Of a DNA stretch of 64,000 bases, positions 10,626 through 19,729 are shown in pieces. Origin of the DNA: Actinomadura roseirufa (lineage in GTDB: Bacteria > Actinomycetota > Actinomycetes > Streptosporangiales > Streptosporangiaceae); assembly GCF_900659635.1 (NCBI RefSeq), contig NZ_CAACVB010000004.1, forward strand, positions 37,206 to 101,205, written 5' to 3'. The number at the start of each line of letters is the position of its first letter. Positions within the stretch are counted from its first letter, which is position 1. Both the position numbers and the translations under genes were made by a program. The notes under the pieces are model-generated. The model was given only the letters and a program-made list of their open reading frames with translations, searched no databases and was not told the origin of the DNA.

Positions 10626-11077
10626 TGCATCTCGTCTATCCGACCGTCGTCGCGGCGTTGCTGTTCTCCCTGGGCGTGTACGGGGTGCTGGCGCGCCGCA
10701 ACGCGATCCTGGTCCTGATGTCGGTCGAGCTGATGCTGAACGCGGTCAACCTCAACCTGGTCGCCTTCGACATCCGGTTCCGCGACCGGCTGCACGGCGG
10801 GCAGGTCCTCACGCTGTTCACGATCGTGATCGCGGCGGCGGAGATCGGGCTCGGCCTGGCGATCGTGCTGCTGGTGTACCGCAACCGCCGGACGATCGAC
10901 GTCGACCGGCTCCGCGCGCTGTCCGAGCACGAGACGGGCGGGGACGAAACGGGCGGGGACGAAACGGGCGGAACGGGCGCGGACGGCGCCATCGGGCGGG
11001 CCACGGCCGCGGGGCCGGTGCGGGAGACCGCGGCGGCCGGAGCGGGCCCGGAGCCCCGGCCCGAGGAGGCGCCGTGA
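10625..11077 (+). CDS. nuoK: NADH-quinone oxidoreductase subunit K
   Basis: Small three-helix antiporter-like subunit. The core (residues 1-100) has the two buried glutamates of the family in [13 protein letters not shown] and [12 protein letters not shown]. Core NuoK is about 100 residues; this one has 150 because of a Gly/Thr/Glu/Ala tail. The tail begins with a perfect-looking tandem repeat ([14 protein letters not shown]). ATG overlaps the nuoJ stop, and the nuoK stop overlaps the nuoL GTG. Residue and motif content leave little doubt about identity. Confidence 0.95.
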   Translation: MHLVYPTVVAALLFSLGVYGVLARRNAILVLMSVELMLNAVNLNLVAFDIRFRDRLHGGQVLTLFTIVIAAAEIGLGLAIVLLVYRNRRTIDVDRLRALSEHETGGDETGGDETGGTGADGAIGRATAAGPVRETAAAGAGPEPRPEEAP

Positions 11078-13098
11078 TCTGGGCGGCCTCGCTGACCATC
11101 CTGCTCCCCTTCCTCGCGGCCTTCGCCGGGATGCTCCTGGGCCCGCGGCTGACGCGCCTGCTCGGCGGCTCCCACCCCGGCGCGGGCACGCCGTCCGCCG
11201 TCCCCGGCGACGCCGGGCACGAGCCCGGCCCCATCGCCACCGCGCCCGGACGTGACCCGAGGCGGCTGCTGCGCAACGGGCCCGCGCTGATCGCGTGCCT
11301 GCCGATCGCCGTGTCGCTGGTCCTCGCGGCGATCGTCGCGCTCGTCGTGTGGCGCGACGCCGGTGAGCGGACGGGCACGCTCACGGTCGTGGACACCGGC
11401 TTCGTGCCGGTGCGGGTGGGGCTCCAGGTGGACGGCCTGTCCGCCGTGGTGGGTCTCATGGTGTGCTGCGTGGCGCTGGCCGTCCAGGTGTACTCCGTGG
11501 CCTACATGGAGGGGGATCGCCGCTACTCGTCCTACGCCGCCTTCATCTCGCTCTTCACGGCCGCGATGCTGCTCGTGGTCTTCGCGGGGGACCTGATCGT
11601 CCTGTACGTGGGCTGGGAGGTCATGGGCATCTGCTCGTACTTCCTGATCGGCCACCACTGGGAGGACCGGGCCAACTCGCGCGCGGCCGTCAAGGCGTTC
11701 CTCGTCACCCGGCTCGGCGACGTCGGGTTCCTCATCGGCATCCTCGTCCTCGGTTCGGGCGCCGGGTCGTTCTCCATCGACACCGTCCTGGCGCGGGCCG
11801 CGACGCTGCCGCACACCACGCTGACGGCGGCCGCGCTGCTGCTGCTCGCCGGCGTCGCGGGCAAGAGCGCCCAGTTCCCGCTGCACACCTGGCTCCCGGA
11901 CGCGATGGCGGGCCCCACCCCGATCAGCGCCCTCATCCACGCGGCGACGATGGTCGCGGCGGGCGTGTACGTCGTCGCCCGGCTGTACGAGGTGTTCCTC
12001 CTGGCCCCGGCCGCGCTGACCGTCCTCGGCGTCGTCGCGGTGATCTCCATGGTCGGCTCGGCGCTGGCAGCCCTCGCCCAGGACGACCTGAAACGCGTCC
12101 TCGCCTACTCGACGATCAGCCAGCTCGGCGTGATGGCGGCCGGGCTCGCGGTCGGCGCGAAGTCCGCCGCGATCTTCCACCTGCTGGCGCACGGCGCGTT
12201 CAAGGCGCTGCTGTTCCTCGCCGCGGGCTGCGTGATCGTCACCGCGGGCTCCAACCTGCTGGCGCGCTACGGCGGCCTCCGGCACGGCATGCCGGTCACC
12301 TTCTGGTCGATGACGGTCGGCCTGGCCGCCCTGGCCGGGATACCGCCCCTCAGCGGCTGGTTCAGCAAGGACTCCATCATCGAGGCCGCCCAGCACTCCG
12401 CCCTCCACGGCGGCATCTACGAGCGCGTCCCGGCGTCCGCTTCGTCCGCTCGTACTCCGGTGCTCAGGGTCGTCTACGACCAGCAGCTCACGCGGGTGGA
12501 CCTTCCGGTGGGGGTGGCGTGGATCGTCTACCTCGGGTTGCTGCTCACGGCGGCGCTGACGGCGGCGTACGCGACGCGGACGTGGCTGATGACGTTCTTC
12601 GGTGAGCCGCGCGGGACGTACGAGGTCCGCGAGCCGTCCCGGATGATGTCGTGGACGGTCGCGGTGCTGGCCGTGCCCGCCGCCGGGCTCGGATTCTTCG
12701 GGCTCGCCGCCGAGGAGCTGCGCCCGCGGCCGGGATCGGCGCTGCTCGGCGTCCTGCTGGCCGCGCTCGGCGCGGGCGCCGCCTATCTCATCTGGAACCG
12801 TGACCCCGCAGCGGATCCGGCGCGCGCGCTTGGCCCGGCCCAGAAGGTCTTCGCCCGCGCCTTCTACGTGGACGAGTTGTACGCGGCGACCGTCGCCCGG
12901 CCCGTCCAGGCCCTGGCGCGGTACGTCGTGCTCGTCGACGCCCGGGGCGTCGACGCGGCCGTCGTCGGCGCCGGGCGCGGCGCGCGGCGGCTCGGCGGCC
13001 TCCTGCGGGCACCGCACAACGGGAACCCGCAGACCTATCTCACGGGCCTGCTCGCGGGCGTCGTCGTCATCGTGGCCGGGGTGGTGCTGTTCCTGTGA
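11074..13098 (+). CDS. nuoL: NADH-quinone oxidoreductase subunit L
   Basis: Largest antiporter-like proton-pumping subunit, 674 residues, with about 14-16 helices. The Mrp/NuoL signature is clear: [18 protein letters not shown], then [16 protein letters not shown], then [20 protein letters not shown]. The key lysine/glutamate positions of the pump are preserved at those motifs. GTG start overlapping the nuoK stop. An additional hydrophilic insertion near residue 45-65 ([15 protein letters not shown]) is unusual but does not disturb the helices. The end overlaps nuoM by four bases. Confidence 0.96.
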   Translation: MIWAASLTILLPFLAAFAGMLLGPRLTRLLGGSHPGAGTPSAVPGDAGHEPGPIATAPGRDPRRLLRNGPALIACLPIAVSLVLAAIVALVVWRDAGERTGTLTVVDTGFVPVRVGLQVDGLSAVVGLMVCCVALAVQVYSVAYMEGDRRYSSYAAFISLFTAAMLLVVFAGDLIVLYVGWEVMGICSYFLIGHHWEDRANSRAAVKAFLVTRLGDVGFLIGILVLGSGAGSFSIDTVLARAATLPHTTLTAAALLLLAGVAGKSAQFPLHTWLPDAMAGPTPISALIHAATMVAAGVYVVARLYEVFLLAPAALTVLGVVAVISMVGSALAALAQDDLKRVLAYSTISQLGVMAAGLAVGAKSAAIFHLLAHGAFKALLFLAAGCVIVTAGSNLLARYGGLRHGMPVTFWSMTVGLAALAGIPPLSGWFSKDSIIEAAQHSALHGGIYERVPASASSARTPVLRVVYDQQLTRVDLPVGVAWIVYLGLLLTAALTAAYATRTWLMTFFGEPRGTYEVREPSRMMSWTVAVLAVPAAGLGFFGLAAEELRPRPGSALLGVLLAALGAGAAYLIWNRDPAADPARALGPAQKVFARAFYVDELYAATVARPVQALARYVVLVDARGVDAAVVGAGRGARRLGGLLRAPHNGNPQTYLTGLLAGVVVIVAGVVLFL

Positions 13099-14603
13099 TC
13101 TTCCTGCTGATGATGGCGGTCCCGCTGCTCGGGGCGGTGGCGATGCTCGTCCCGGCGGACCGGTTCCTGCCCACCGGCTCCGCGGTCCGCCGGTTCGGGA
13201 CGGCCGTGTCCGGCGCGACGCTGCTGGTCGCCCTGTCGGCGGTCACCGCGTTCGACTTCGACGCCACGTCCCGTACCCAGCTGGAGGTGAACCGCGCCTG
13301 GGCCCCCTCGATCGGCCTGCGCTTCCACCTCGGCGTGGACGGGATCTCGCTGCCGCTGGTCGTGCTGACCGCTCTGCTGACGTTCCTGTGCTTCCTCCAC
13401 CTGCTGCGGCACGTGCCCGACGGCGGCCGGATCCGGTTGCTCACCGCGCTGCTGCTCGTCCTCGAAGTGGGACTGCTCGGGACGTTCGTCGCCCTGGACC
13501 TCGTGCTGTTCTTCGTGTTCTTCGAGGTCGTCCTGATCCCCATGTACCTGGTGATCATCCTGTGGGGCGGGCCGGGACGGCGGGCCGCGGCGTACAAGTT
13601 CATCCTCTACACCCTGCTCGGCTCCGGGCTGCTGCTCGCCGGGATGCTCCTCGTCGGCGCGAAGGCGGGCACGCTCGACATGACCGAGCTGGCCCGCCGG
13701 CACGGCGCCGGGCTGAGCCACGGCGTGCAGGTCACCGCGTTCGCGCTGATGGCGCTCGGCTTCGCGGTCAAGGCGCCGATGTGGCCGCTGCACACCTGGC
13801 TGCCGGACGCGCACACCGAGGCGCCCACCGTCGGGTCGGTGCTGCTCGCCGGAGTCCTGCTGAAGATGGGCACCTACGGGCTGATCCGCGTCGCGCTGCC
13901 GCTCGCCCCCGAGGGCGCGCGGACGTGGGCGCCGTGGCTGGGCTTCCTCGCCGTCATCGGGATCGTCTACGGCGCGCTCGCCTGCCTCGCCCAGACCGAC
14001 CTCAAACGGATGATCGCCTACTCGTCCGTCGGGCACATGGGCTTCGTCCTGCTCGGCATCGCGACCCTCACCCCCGTCGGGGTCAACGCGGCGCTGTTCG
14101 GCAACATCGCGCACGGCCTGATCACCAGCCTGCTGTTCTTCCTGGCCGGCGCGGTCAAGGAGCGCTGGGGCACCGGCGACCTCGGCGCGCTCGGCGGCGG
14201 GATGCTCGGCACCTCGCCCCGGCTCGCCTCGGTGCTCACCTTCGCGTCCGTCGCCTCGCTCGGCCTGCCGGGGCTCGCCGGGTTCTGGGGCGAGATGCTG
14301 GCGCTGCTCGGCGCCTACCGTCCCGGCGCGGGGCTGCCCCGCGAGACGTTCGTGACCTTCATGGCCGTCGGCGGGCTCGGCGCTGTGCTGACCGCCGCCT
14401 ACTTCCTGCGGCTGCTCTCCCGGCTCACCCACGGCCCCGCCGACGGCACCGCCGCCGCCCGCGGCCCCGTCGCCGCCGTGTCCGCGCAGGAGTACGCGGC
14501 GTGGGTGCCGCTGATCACGCTGACGCTGCTGGTGGGGCTGTGGCCCAAGACCCTGCTGGACGTGACCACGGCGCCGGTGCGGGCGCTCCTCGGAGGCGGC
14601 TGA
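13095..14603 (+). CDS. nuoM: NADH-quinone oxidoreductase subunit M
   Basis: Second antiporter-like subunit, 502 residues, about 14 helices. Landmarks are FFEVVLIPMYLVIILWG (conserved glutamate) and [19 protein letters not shown] followed by GVLLKMGTYGLIR, the NuoM form of the HTWLPDAH motif. The later lysine in CLAQTDLKRMIAYSSVGHMG is also present. The GTG start overlaps the nuoL stop and the stop overlaps the nuoN ATG. Length and motifs are normal, with no tail like those of NuoB/I/J/K. Confidence 0.96.
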   Translation: MIFLLMMAVPLLGAVAMLVPADRFLPTGSAVRRFGTAVSGATLLVALSAVTAFDFDATSRTQLEVNRAWAPSIGLRFHLGVDGISLPLVVLTALLTFLCFLHLLRHVPDGGRIRLLTALLLVLEVGLLGTFVALDLVLFFVFFEVVLIPMYLVIILWGGPGRRAAAYKFILYTLLGSGLLLAGMLLVGAKAGTLDMTELARRHGAGLSHGVQVTAFALMALGFAVKAPMWPLHTWLPDAHTEAPTVGSVLLAGVLLKMGTYGLIRVALPLAPEGARTWAPWLGFLAVIGIVYGALACLAQTDLKRMIAYSSVGHMGFVLLGIATLTPVGVNAALFGNIAHGLITSLLFFLAGAVKERWGTGDLGALGGGMLGTSPRLASVLTFASVASLGLPGLAGFWGEMLALLGAYRPGAGLPRETFVTFMAVGGLGAVLTAAYFLRLLSRLTHGPADGTAAARGPVAAVSAQEYAAWVPLITLTLLVGLWPKTLLDVTTAPVRALLGGG

Positions 14604-16105
14604 TGATCCAGGGCATCGACTACGCGGCGATCTCGCCGCCGCTGATCCTCGCCGTCGCCGCGCTCGGGCTGCTGCTCGCCGACGCCTTCGACGTGCCGCG
14701 GCGCGTCCTCGGCCTGGTCAGCGGCGGCTCGCTGGCCGCCGCGCTGATCGCCGTCGCCGCCCTGGCGCCCGGCGGGCGGCGCGCCACCTTCTGCCTCCCC
14801 GGCGGCCTGCGCGGCGGCGGCCCCCGCTCCTGCTCCTACGTCGCCGACGACTTCACCCTGCTGTTCCAGGGCCTCGTCCTGGCCGCCGCCGTGGTCGTCG
14901 TCCTGCTGTCCCTCCAGGAGATCACCGACTCGGAGATCCCCGCGGGCGAGTACCACTTCCTGCTGCTCGCCGCCGTCATCGGCGCGCTGTCGCTGGTCGC
15001 CGCCCGCGACCTGATCCTGCTCGTCGTCGCGCTGGAGACGCTGTCGCTGCCGGTGTTCGCGCTCGTCGGCCTGCGCCGATACGACGGGAGATCGTCCGAG
15101 GCCGCGCTGAAGCTGTTCCTCGTCTCCGTCGTCTCCGCGGCCGTCATGCTGTTCGGCATCAGCCTCGTCTACGGCACGACCGGCGCCATGCACCTGGACC
15201 GGATCGCCCCCGCGCTCGACCGCCTCCCCGGCGACCTGGACCCCGTCGCCGGCGTCGGCGTCGTCCTCGTCCTCGCCGGGTTCGCGTTCAAGATCGCGGC
15301 CGTCCCGTTCCACTTCTGGGCGCCGGACGTCTACCAGGGCGCCCCGCTGCCCGTCGCCGCGTTCCTGTCGGTCGTGTCCAAGGCCGCCGGATTCGCCGGC
15401 CTCGCGATCGTCCTCGCCCTCGGCTTCCCCGCCTACGGGCACGTCTGGGGCCCGCTCGTCGCCGTCCTGGCGGCGCTCACCATGACCCTCGGCAACCTCG
15501 TCGCGCTCCGCCAGCGCACCGCCATCCGGCTGCTCGCCTGGTCGTCGGTCGCCCAGTCGGGGTACATGCTCGCGCCGCTGTCGGTGGGCTCACACCGCCT
15601 CCCCGAGGCCGTCGCCGCCACCACCGCCTATGTCGCCCTGTACGCCGTCATGAACCTCGGTGCCTTCGCCGTCGTCACCGGCTTCCACCGGCGCCCCGGC
15701 GCCCGCTCTGACGCCCGCTCAGCCGCCCGCTCGGACGCCCTCGACGACTACCGCGGCCTCGCCCGCCGCAACCCCGCCGTCGCCGCCGCCCTCGCCTTCT
15801 TCCTCATCTGCCTCGCCGGGCTGCCCCCCGGCGTCATGGGCCTGTTCGCCAAGGTCGTCGTGTTCCGCGCGACCGTCGCGGGCGGCGTCACCTGGCTCGC
15901 CGTCGTGATGGCCGTCAACACCGTCATCGGCCTCTACTACTACCTCCTGTGGGCCGCCCGCCTGTTCGCCGCGCCCGAGGGCGAGACCGGCGACGCCGTC
16001 CCCGGCCTGCCCGTCCGCGCCGCCGTCACCGCCACCGCCGCCGGCGCCGTCGTGCTGTCGGCCGCCCCGCAGATCGTCCTGCAGACGGTGTCGCAGGTCA
16101 GCTGA
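14603..16105 (+). CDS. nuoN: NADH-quinone oxidoreductase subunit N
   Basis: Third antiporter-like subunit, 500 residues. It has VALETLSLPVFALVGLRR (conserved glutamate in helix 5) and FKIAAVPFHFWAPDVYQGAP, diagnostic of NuoN. A short alanine/arginine-rich insertion (residues about 365-385, repeated ARSDARSAARSD) sits in a cytoplasmic loop. The ATG overlaps the nuoM stop. It is the last nuo gene; htpX follows after 69 bases and may be co-transcribed. Confidence 0.95.
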   Translation: MIQGIDYAAISPPLILAVAALGLLLADAFDVPRRVLGLVSGGSLAAALIAVAALAPGGRRATFCLPGGLRGGGPRSCSYVADDFTLLFQGLVLAAAVVVVLLSLQEITDSEIPAGEYHFLLLAAVIGALSLVAARDLILLVVALETLSLPVFALVGLRRYDGRSSEAALKLFLVSVVSAAVMLFGISLVYGTTGAMHLDRIAPALDRLPGDLDPVAGVGVVLVLAGFAFKIAAVPFHFWAPDVYQGAPLPVAAFLSVVSKAAGFAGLAIVLALGFPAYGHVWGPLVAVLAALTMTLGNLVALRQRTAIRLLAWSSVAQSGYMLAPLSVGSHRLPEAVAATTAYVALYAVMNLGAFAVVTGFHRRPGARSDARSAARSDALDDYRGLARRNPAVAAALAFFLICLAGLPPGVMGLFAKVVVFRATVAGGVTWLAVVMAVNTVIGLYYYLLWAARLFAAPEGETGDAVPGLPVRAAVTATAAGAVVLSAAPQIVLQTVSQVS

Positions 16106-16174
16106 GCCGGGGAACGTTCAAGCAGGTCAAACCGTTGATACCGCGGGGACGAGACCACGGGGAGGCAACGGGAC

Positions 16175-17029
16175 GTGCGGTTCAACGGCGTCAGGACGGC
16201 GGCACTGATCGGTGCGCTCTCGGCACTGATGCTCGCCGTCGGCTGGACGTTCGGCGGCGGCGCCGGCCTCGCCGCCGCGCTGGCGATCGCGCTCGCCGTC
16301 AACGGCGCCGCCTACGTGTTCAGCGACCGCATCGCCCTGCGCTCCATGCGCGCCCACCCGGTCGGCGAGGTCGAGGCGCCGGTGCTCTACCGGCTCGTCC
16401 GCGAGCTGGCGACCGCGTCCCGGCAGCCCATGCCGCGCCTGTACGTGTCGGAGACCCGCCAGCCCAACGCGTTCGCCACCGGCCGCAACCCGCGCAACGC
16501 CGCCGTCTGCTGCACCCGCGGCATCCTGCACATCCTGGACGAGCGGGAACTGCGCGCCGTCATCGGCCACGAGCTCTCCCACGTCAACAACCGCGACATC
16601 CTCATCTCCTCCGTCGCCGCCGCGATCGCCACCGTCATCACCTACCTGTCCCACCTGGCGATCTTCCTGCCGATCGGCCGCGCGGACGACGACGACGGCC
16701 CCGGCGTGCTCGGCGCCCTGCTGATGCTCGTCCTCGGCCCCGTCGCCGCCGCCGTCGTCCAGATGGCCATCAGCCGCACCCGCGAGTTCGCCGCGGACGC
16801 CGCCGGCGCCCGCCTCACCGGCGACCCCCTCGCCCTCGCCTCCGCCCTCCGCAAGATCGAGGCGGGCACCCGGGCGATGCCGCTGCCCCAGGACCCCGAG
16901 CTCGCCACCACCAGCGCCCTGATGATCGCGAACCCGTTCCAGGGCCTCGGCATCGGCCGGCTGTTCTCCACCCACCCCCCGACCGCCGAGCGGATCGCCC
17001 GCCTGGAGCGCATGGCGGGCCGACACTGA
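16175..17029 (+). CDS. htpX: Membrane zinc protease HtpX
   Basis: M48-family membrane metalloprotease for quality control of membrane proteins. 284 residues. Two N-terminal helices occupy residues 5-50, the zinc site HELSH is at 132-136, two further helices lie at about 145-195, and the third ligand glutamate is at 204 (TREFAAD). GTG start; the nearest Shine-Dalgarno-like sequence (GGGGAGG) is about 13 bases upstream, longer than ideal. It follows nuoN in the same direction. The nuo-htpX neighbourhood recurs in other actinomycetes as I remember it. Confidence 0.94.
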   Translation: MRFNGVRTAALIGALSALMLAVGWTFGGGAGLAAALAIALAVNGAAYVFSDRIALRSMRAHPVGEVEAPVLYRLVRELATASRQPMPRLYVSETRQPNAFATGRNPRNAAVCCTRGILHILDERELRAVIGHELSHVNNRDILISSVAAAIATVITYLSHLAIFLPIGRADDDDGPGVLGALLMLVLGPVAAAVVQMAISRTREFAADAAGARLTGDPLALASALRKIEAGTRAMPLPQDPELATTSALMIANPFQGLGIGRLFSTHPPTAERIARLERMAGRH

Positions 17030-17045
17030 GGCGTGCCCGGACGCC

Positions 17046-17813
17046 CTAGGGCAGCGTCATGACCACCGGCCCGTCCGCGGTGATCGCCACGGTGTGCTCG
17101 AAGTGCGCCGCGCGGGACCCGTCCGCGGTGGCGATCGACCACCCGTCGGCCAGCACCCGCGCGTCGCCGTCGCCGCCCTCGTGGAACATCGGCTCGATCG
17201 CGATCGTCAGGCCCTCCCGCAGCCGCATCCCCCGCCCCGGCCGCCCGACGTTGGGCACCGGCGGGTCCTCGTGCATCTCCGTCCCGATCCCGTGCCCGCC
17301 GCAGCCCTCGAGGATCCCGTACCCCGCGGCCCGCGCCGTGCCCTCCACCGCGGCCGACACGTCGCCCATCCGCCCGCCCGGCACGGCCGCCGCGATCGCC
17401 CTGTCCAGCGCCTCCCGCGTCGCGTCCACGAGCCGCAGGGCCGCCGCGTCCGCCGTCCCGACGACGAACGACACCGCCGCGTCCCCGTGGTACCCGCCGA
17501 CCTCGGCGCCGCAGTCCACCGACACCAGATCACCTTCGCGCAGCACCGGCGCGCCAGGGATCCCGTGGACCACCACGTCGTTGACCGACACGCAGATCGT
17601 CGCCGGATACGGCATGGGCGCCCAGCTCGGGTGATACCCCAGGAAAGAGGACTTCGCCCCGTGCTCTCGCATGATCCGCGCCGCCACCTCGTCCAGGTCC
17701 CGGGGCCGCATCCCCGGTTCGGCGGCCTCTCGCACGGCGTCCAGCGTCAGGCCGACGACCCGTCCCGCTTCCCGCATGACCTCCCACTCGCGTGGGCTCC
17801 GATAAGTAACCAT
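17046..17813 (-). CDS. map: Type I methionine aminopeptidase
   Basis: Removes the initiator methionine from nascent proteins in the cytoplasm. 255 residues. The five metal ligands can be located at D100, D111, H174, E207 and E239, with the substrate histidine near 83 (VVHGIPG). The ATG at 17813 is chosen because the family N-terminus YRSPREWEVMREAG begins immediately after it. A TATAAT box lies only 7 bases upstream on the minus strand, so there is no space for a Shine-Dalgarno leader and the mRNA is probably leaderless. It converges on htpX with a 16-base gap and is divergent from the XRE regulator. Actinomycetes often have more than one map; this is probably an accessory copy, since it is not beside rpsM/infA. 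Confidence 0.95.
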   Translation of the reverse strand: MVTYRSPREWEVMREAGRVVGLTLDAVREAAEPGMRPRDLDEVAARIMREHGAKSSFLGYHPSWAPMPYPATICVSVNDVVVHGIPGAPVLREGDLVSVDCGAEVGGYHGDAAVSFVVGTADAAALRLVDATREALDRAIAAAVPGGRMGDVSAAVEGTARAAGYGILEGCGGHGIGTEMHEDPPVPNVGRPGRGMRLREGLTIAIEPMFHEGGDGDARVLADGWSIATADGSRAAHFEHTVAITADGPVVMTLP

Positions 17814-17848
17814 GGGGTAGATTATAATACCAGTATTAGAATGCCGCC
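17814..17848. promoter_or_regulatory. Overlapping divergent leaderless promoters with a 14-bp dyad
   Basis: This 35-bp gap separates map from the XRE gene. On the minus strand TATAAT (17826-17821) sits 7 bases before the map ATG. On the plus strand TAGAAT (17837-17842) sits 6 bases before the XRE ATG. Between and over them is a dyad, TAATAC-CA-GTATTA (17825-17838), with perfect 6-bp arms. It is AT-rich in an otherwise very GC-rich stretch. The dyad covers both -10 boxes, so a bound XRE protein would be expected to repress both genes, which is inference. Confidence 0.7.
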
Positions 17849-18121
17849 ATGGTTCGCACCCCACTCACCGCAGAGCAGCGCGACCGGGGCAAGGCCCTCG
17901 GCCAGGTCCTCCGCGCCGCCCGCGGCCCGCGCAGCGCCGCCGCCGTCGCCCGCGACGCCGGCATCTCCCTCGACACCCTCCGCAAGATCGAACGCGGCGC
18001 CATCGCCGCGCCCGCCTTCTTCACCGTCGCGTCCCTCGCCCGCGTCCTGGACCTCGATCTGACGACCCTCGCCCACCGCCTCGACGGCTTCGAGGACCCC
18101 GCCGCGGAATTGGCCGGATGA
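17849..18121 (+). CDS. Small XRE-family helix-turn-helix regulator
   Basis: 90 residues. The helix-turn-helix spans about residues 15-70, with AAAVARDAGISLDTLRKIE as helices 2-3 of the XRE fold. The start is set by the ATG 6 bases after a TAGAAT -10 box, with no Shine-Dalgarno sequence, suggesting a leaderless message. It is divergent from map over a dyad that overlaps both promoters, so autoregulation and control of map are the obvious hypothesis. No partner toxin gene is adjacent; the next gene on this strand begins about 480 bases downstream. Function beyond DNA binding is unknown. Confidence 0.87.
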   Translation: MVRTPLTAEQRDRGKALGQVLRAARGPRSAAAVARDAGISLDTLRKIERGAIAAPAFFTVASLARVLDLDLTTLAHRLDGFEDPAAELAG

Positions 18122-18603
18122 AAGCTGAACCCTTTCGCGTCCCCCCGCGTCATAAGAGTTGCGAGCGCGCCGGCCACTTCTGCGGGGGAGGAGGTCGGCG
18201 CGCTCGTCCAGAACACGAACGCTGAGAATCTCACTTTCCGCACCGCTGGCCTGCGGACACGGCGGCCGGGGCCGCTCCGCCTCTTTCGCGGAAGATCTGC
18301 CCCGCCGCACTTCTGGGCGAATATAGAAAAATGGCTGGAACGTGCCAGCCGCCCACGCCTGGTCCCCTCAAAGAGGCCCACACGTAGCGCCGGACGACGC
18401 CATGTGAGACCGTCGTGCGCGACGGCGGGCCGGCACCGCGTCCCGCGACACCGGTCGTGCAGGCCCCGTTAACCGTACGGGCACCTTTGTTTGGGCAGGT
18501 CGAGCAAAGGAGCTAACGCAGCGGATACAGTACGTACCCGACCCGTTATCGCGTGCGAGGCACCGTGTTGGTGACGGACTCGCCACCATCACGGGGGACG
18601 GCC
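18122..18603. other. Intergenic region after the XRE gene
   Basis: 482 bases with no supported gene. The main feature is a long hairpin, listed separately. The remainder is lower in coding character; GAATATAGAAAAATGG around 18320-18335 is unusually AT-rich for this genome. I see no confident promoter for the gene at 18604. Confidence 0.5.
18163..18205 (+). terminator. 13-bp stem hairpin downstream of the XRE gene
   Basis: GAGCGCGCCGGCC (18163-18175) pairs with GGTCGGCGCGCTC (18193-18205), with one G-U pair, around a 17-base purine-rich loop. It starts about 40 bases after the XRE stop. There is no T run, so it is either a factor-assisted terminator or a structured RNA element; the long loop (GCGGGGGAGGA) contains a Shine-Dalgarno-like sequence. 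Confidence 0.45.
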
Positions 18604-18954
18604 ATGCGCACCGCGGCCCAGGACACCGGAGCTCACCCCGACGCGCACGTGCGGCTGGGGGCGCTGACGTCCAGGCTCCACGCCTACGGCCTGCACACCG
18701 TCCTGCAACGCCGCCGCCTGACCGTCGTCAACCCGAACCGGCCCGGCTGCTGCGCCGCGTCCCCGCGTCCCGCCGACACGATCACCTGCCGTCCCCGCCC
18801 GGACGACGGCGGCCGCCTGTGGTTCTTCACGTCCTGGGGCACGCCGATCACCGAGGCCTGCCACATCATCGACGCGGCCCTGACCATAGCCTCCACCCTG
18901 AACGGCAACGGCCACCCGGCCACGCACCGCGAGAGCACCTCACGCCCATCGTGA
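18604..18954 (+). CDS. Small conserved-looking hypothetical protein
   Basis: 116 residues, soluble. The start ATG is preceded by GGGGGA. I do not recognise a family. Notable features are a double cysteine (GCCAASP), RLWFFTSWGTPITEACHIID in the middle, and a C-terminal helix (IDAALTIASTLNG). Short proteins of this flavour are common in actinomycetes near XRE regulators, but no function can be assigned. It converges with yajQ, whose end is 78 bases away. Confidence 0.6.
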   Translation: MRTAAQDTGAHPDAHVRLGALTSRLHAYGLHTVLQRRRLTVVNPNRPGCCAASPRPADTITCRPRPDDGGRLWFFTSWGTPITEACHIIDAALTIASTLNGNGHPATHRESTSRPS

Positions 18955-19032
18955 CGGCGACGTCCGCCGGAGCGCTGAGGGGAAGACAACCGGGAGGGGC
19001 AGGCGCAGGTGGGAGCGCCTACCCCGCCACAC

Positions 19033-19521
19033 CTACCGGTAGTTGACGAACTGCAGCGCCACGTCCAGGTCCTTCCCCTTCAGCAGCGTGATGACCTCCT
19101 GCAGGTCGTCCTTCTTCTTGGAGCTGACCCGCAACTCCTCACCCTGGATCTGAGCCTTGATCCCCTTCGGCCCCTCATCCCGGATGATCTTCCCGATCTT
19201 CTTGGCGTCGTCCTGGGCGATGCCCTCCTTGAGACCCACGCTCAGCTTGTAGATCTTCCCGGACGGCCTCGGCTCCCCGGGATCGATCGCCTTCAGCGAG
19301 ATCCCCCGCTTGACGAGCTTGTCCTTCAGCACGTCCAGCACGGCGTTGGCCCGCTCCTCGGAGTTCGCCTGGATGTCGATGGCCTCCCCGGACCACTTGA
19401 TCCCCGCGTCCACGTTCCGGAAATCGAACCGGTTCGCCACCTCCTTGGCGGCCTGGTTCAACGCGTTGTCGACCTCCTGGCGGTCGAGCTTCGAGACGAT
19501 GTCAAACGAAGAATCCGCCAT
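19033..19521 (-). CDS. yajQ: YajQ-family cyclic-di-GMP/nucleotide-binding protein
   Basis: 162 residues, the usual length for UPF0234/YajQ. Family landmarks are [20 protein letters not shown] at the start, DFRN (residues about 35-38) and the end [10 protein letters not shown]. YajQ members bind nucleotides, and some bind cyclic di-GMP; the role in actinomycetes is unsettled. ATG start with GAGGGGAAG about 9 bases upstream; a start three codons earlier is possible but less well spaced. The next gene upstream on the other strand is tRNA-Tyr, 208 bases away. Confidence 0.95.
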   Translation of the reverse strand: MADSSFDIVSKLDRQEVDNALNQAAKEVANRFDFRNVDAGIKWSGEAIDIQANSEERANAVLDVLKDKLVKRGISLKAIDPGEPRPSGKIYKLSVGLKEGIAQDDAKKIGKIIRDEGPKGIKAQIQGEELRVSSKKKDDLQEVITLLKGKDLDVALQFVNYR

Positions 19522-19671
19522 CGCACACACTTCCCCTCAACAGCACTCTCGCGGTCCTGAGAGCGTAGCGAGGAAGACCCTCCCGCACACCAACCGCCCG
19601 CCCCGCCGCCCACCCGGCCCGAACGCGCCCAAGCCCCCGACCTCGGCGCTTCCCGTCCCCCGCGCCCGATG

Positions 19672-19700
19672 TCACGTCCCCTCCCGCCGTCCGCTATTCT
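19672..19700 (+). promoter_or_regulatory. Probable tRNA-Tyr promoter
   Basis: TCACGT (19672-19677), a 17-base spacer and TATTCT (19695-19700) stand 30 bases before the tRNA. The -10 is a good match to the vegetative consensus and the -35 is weak. Confidence 0.5.
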
Positions 19701-19729
19701 TGCCAGTGCCGTCGCGAGAGCGACGCCAC

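Noticed and set aside
10483..11073. A longer nuoL start using the frame upstream of 11074
   Set aside because: The upstream frame overlaps nuoJ and nuoK entirely. NuoL homology and the GTGA overlap fix the start at 11074.
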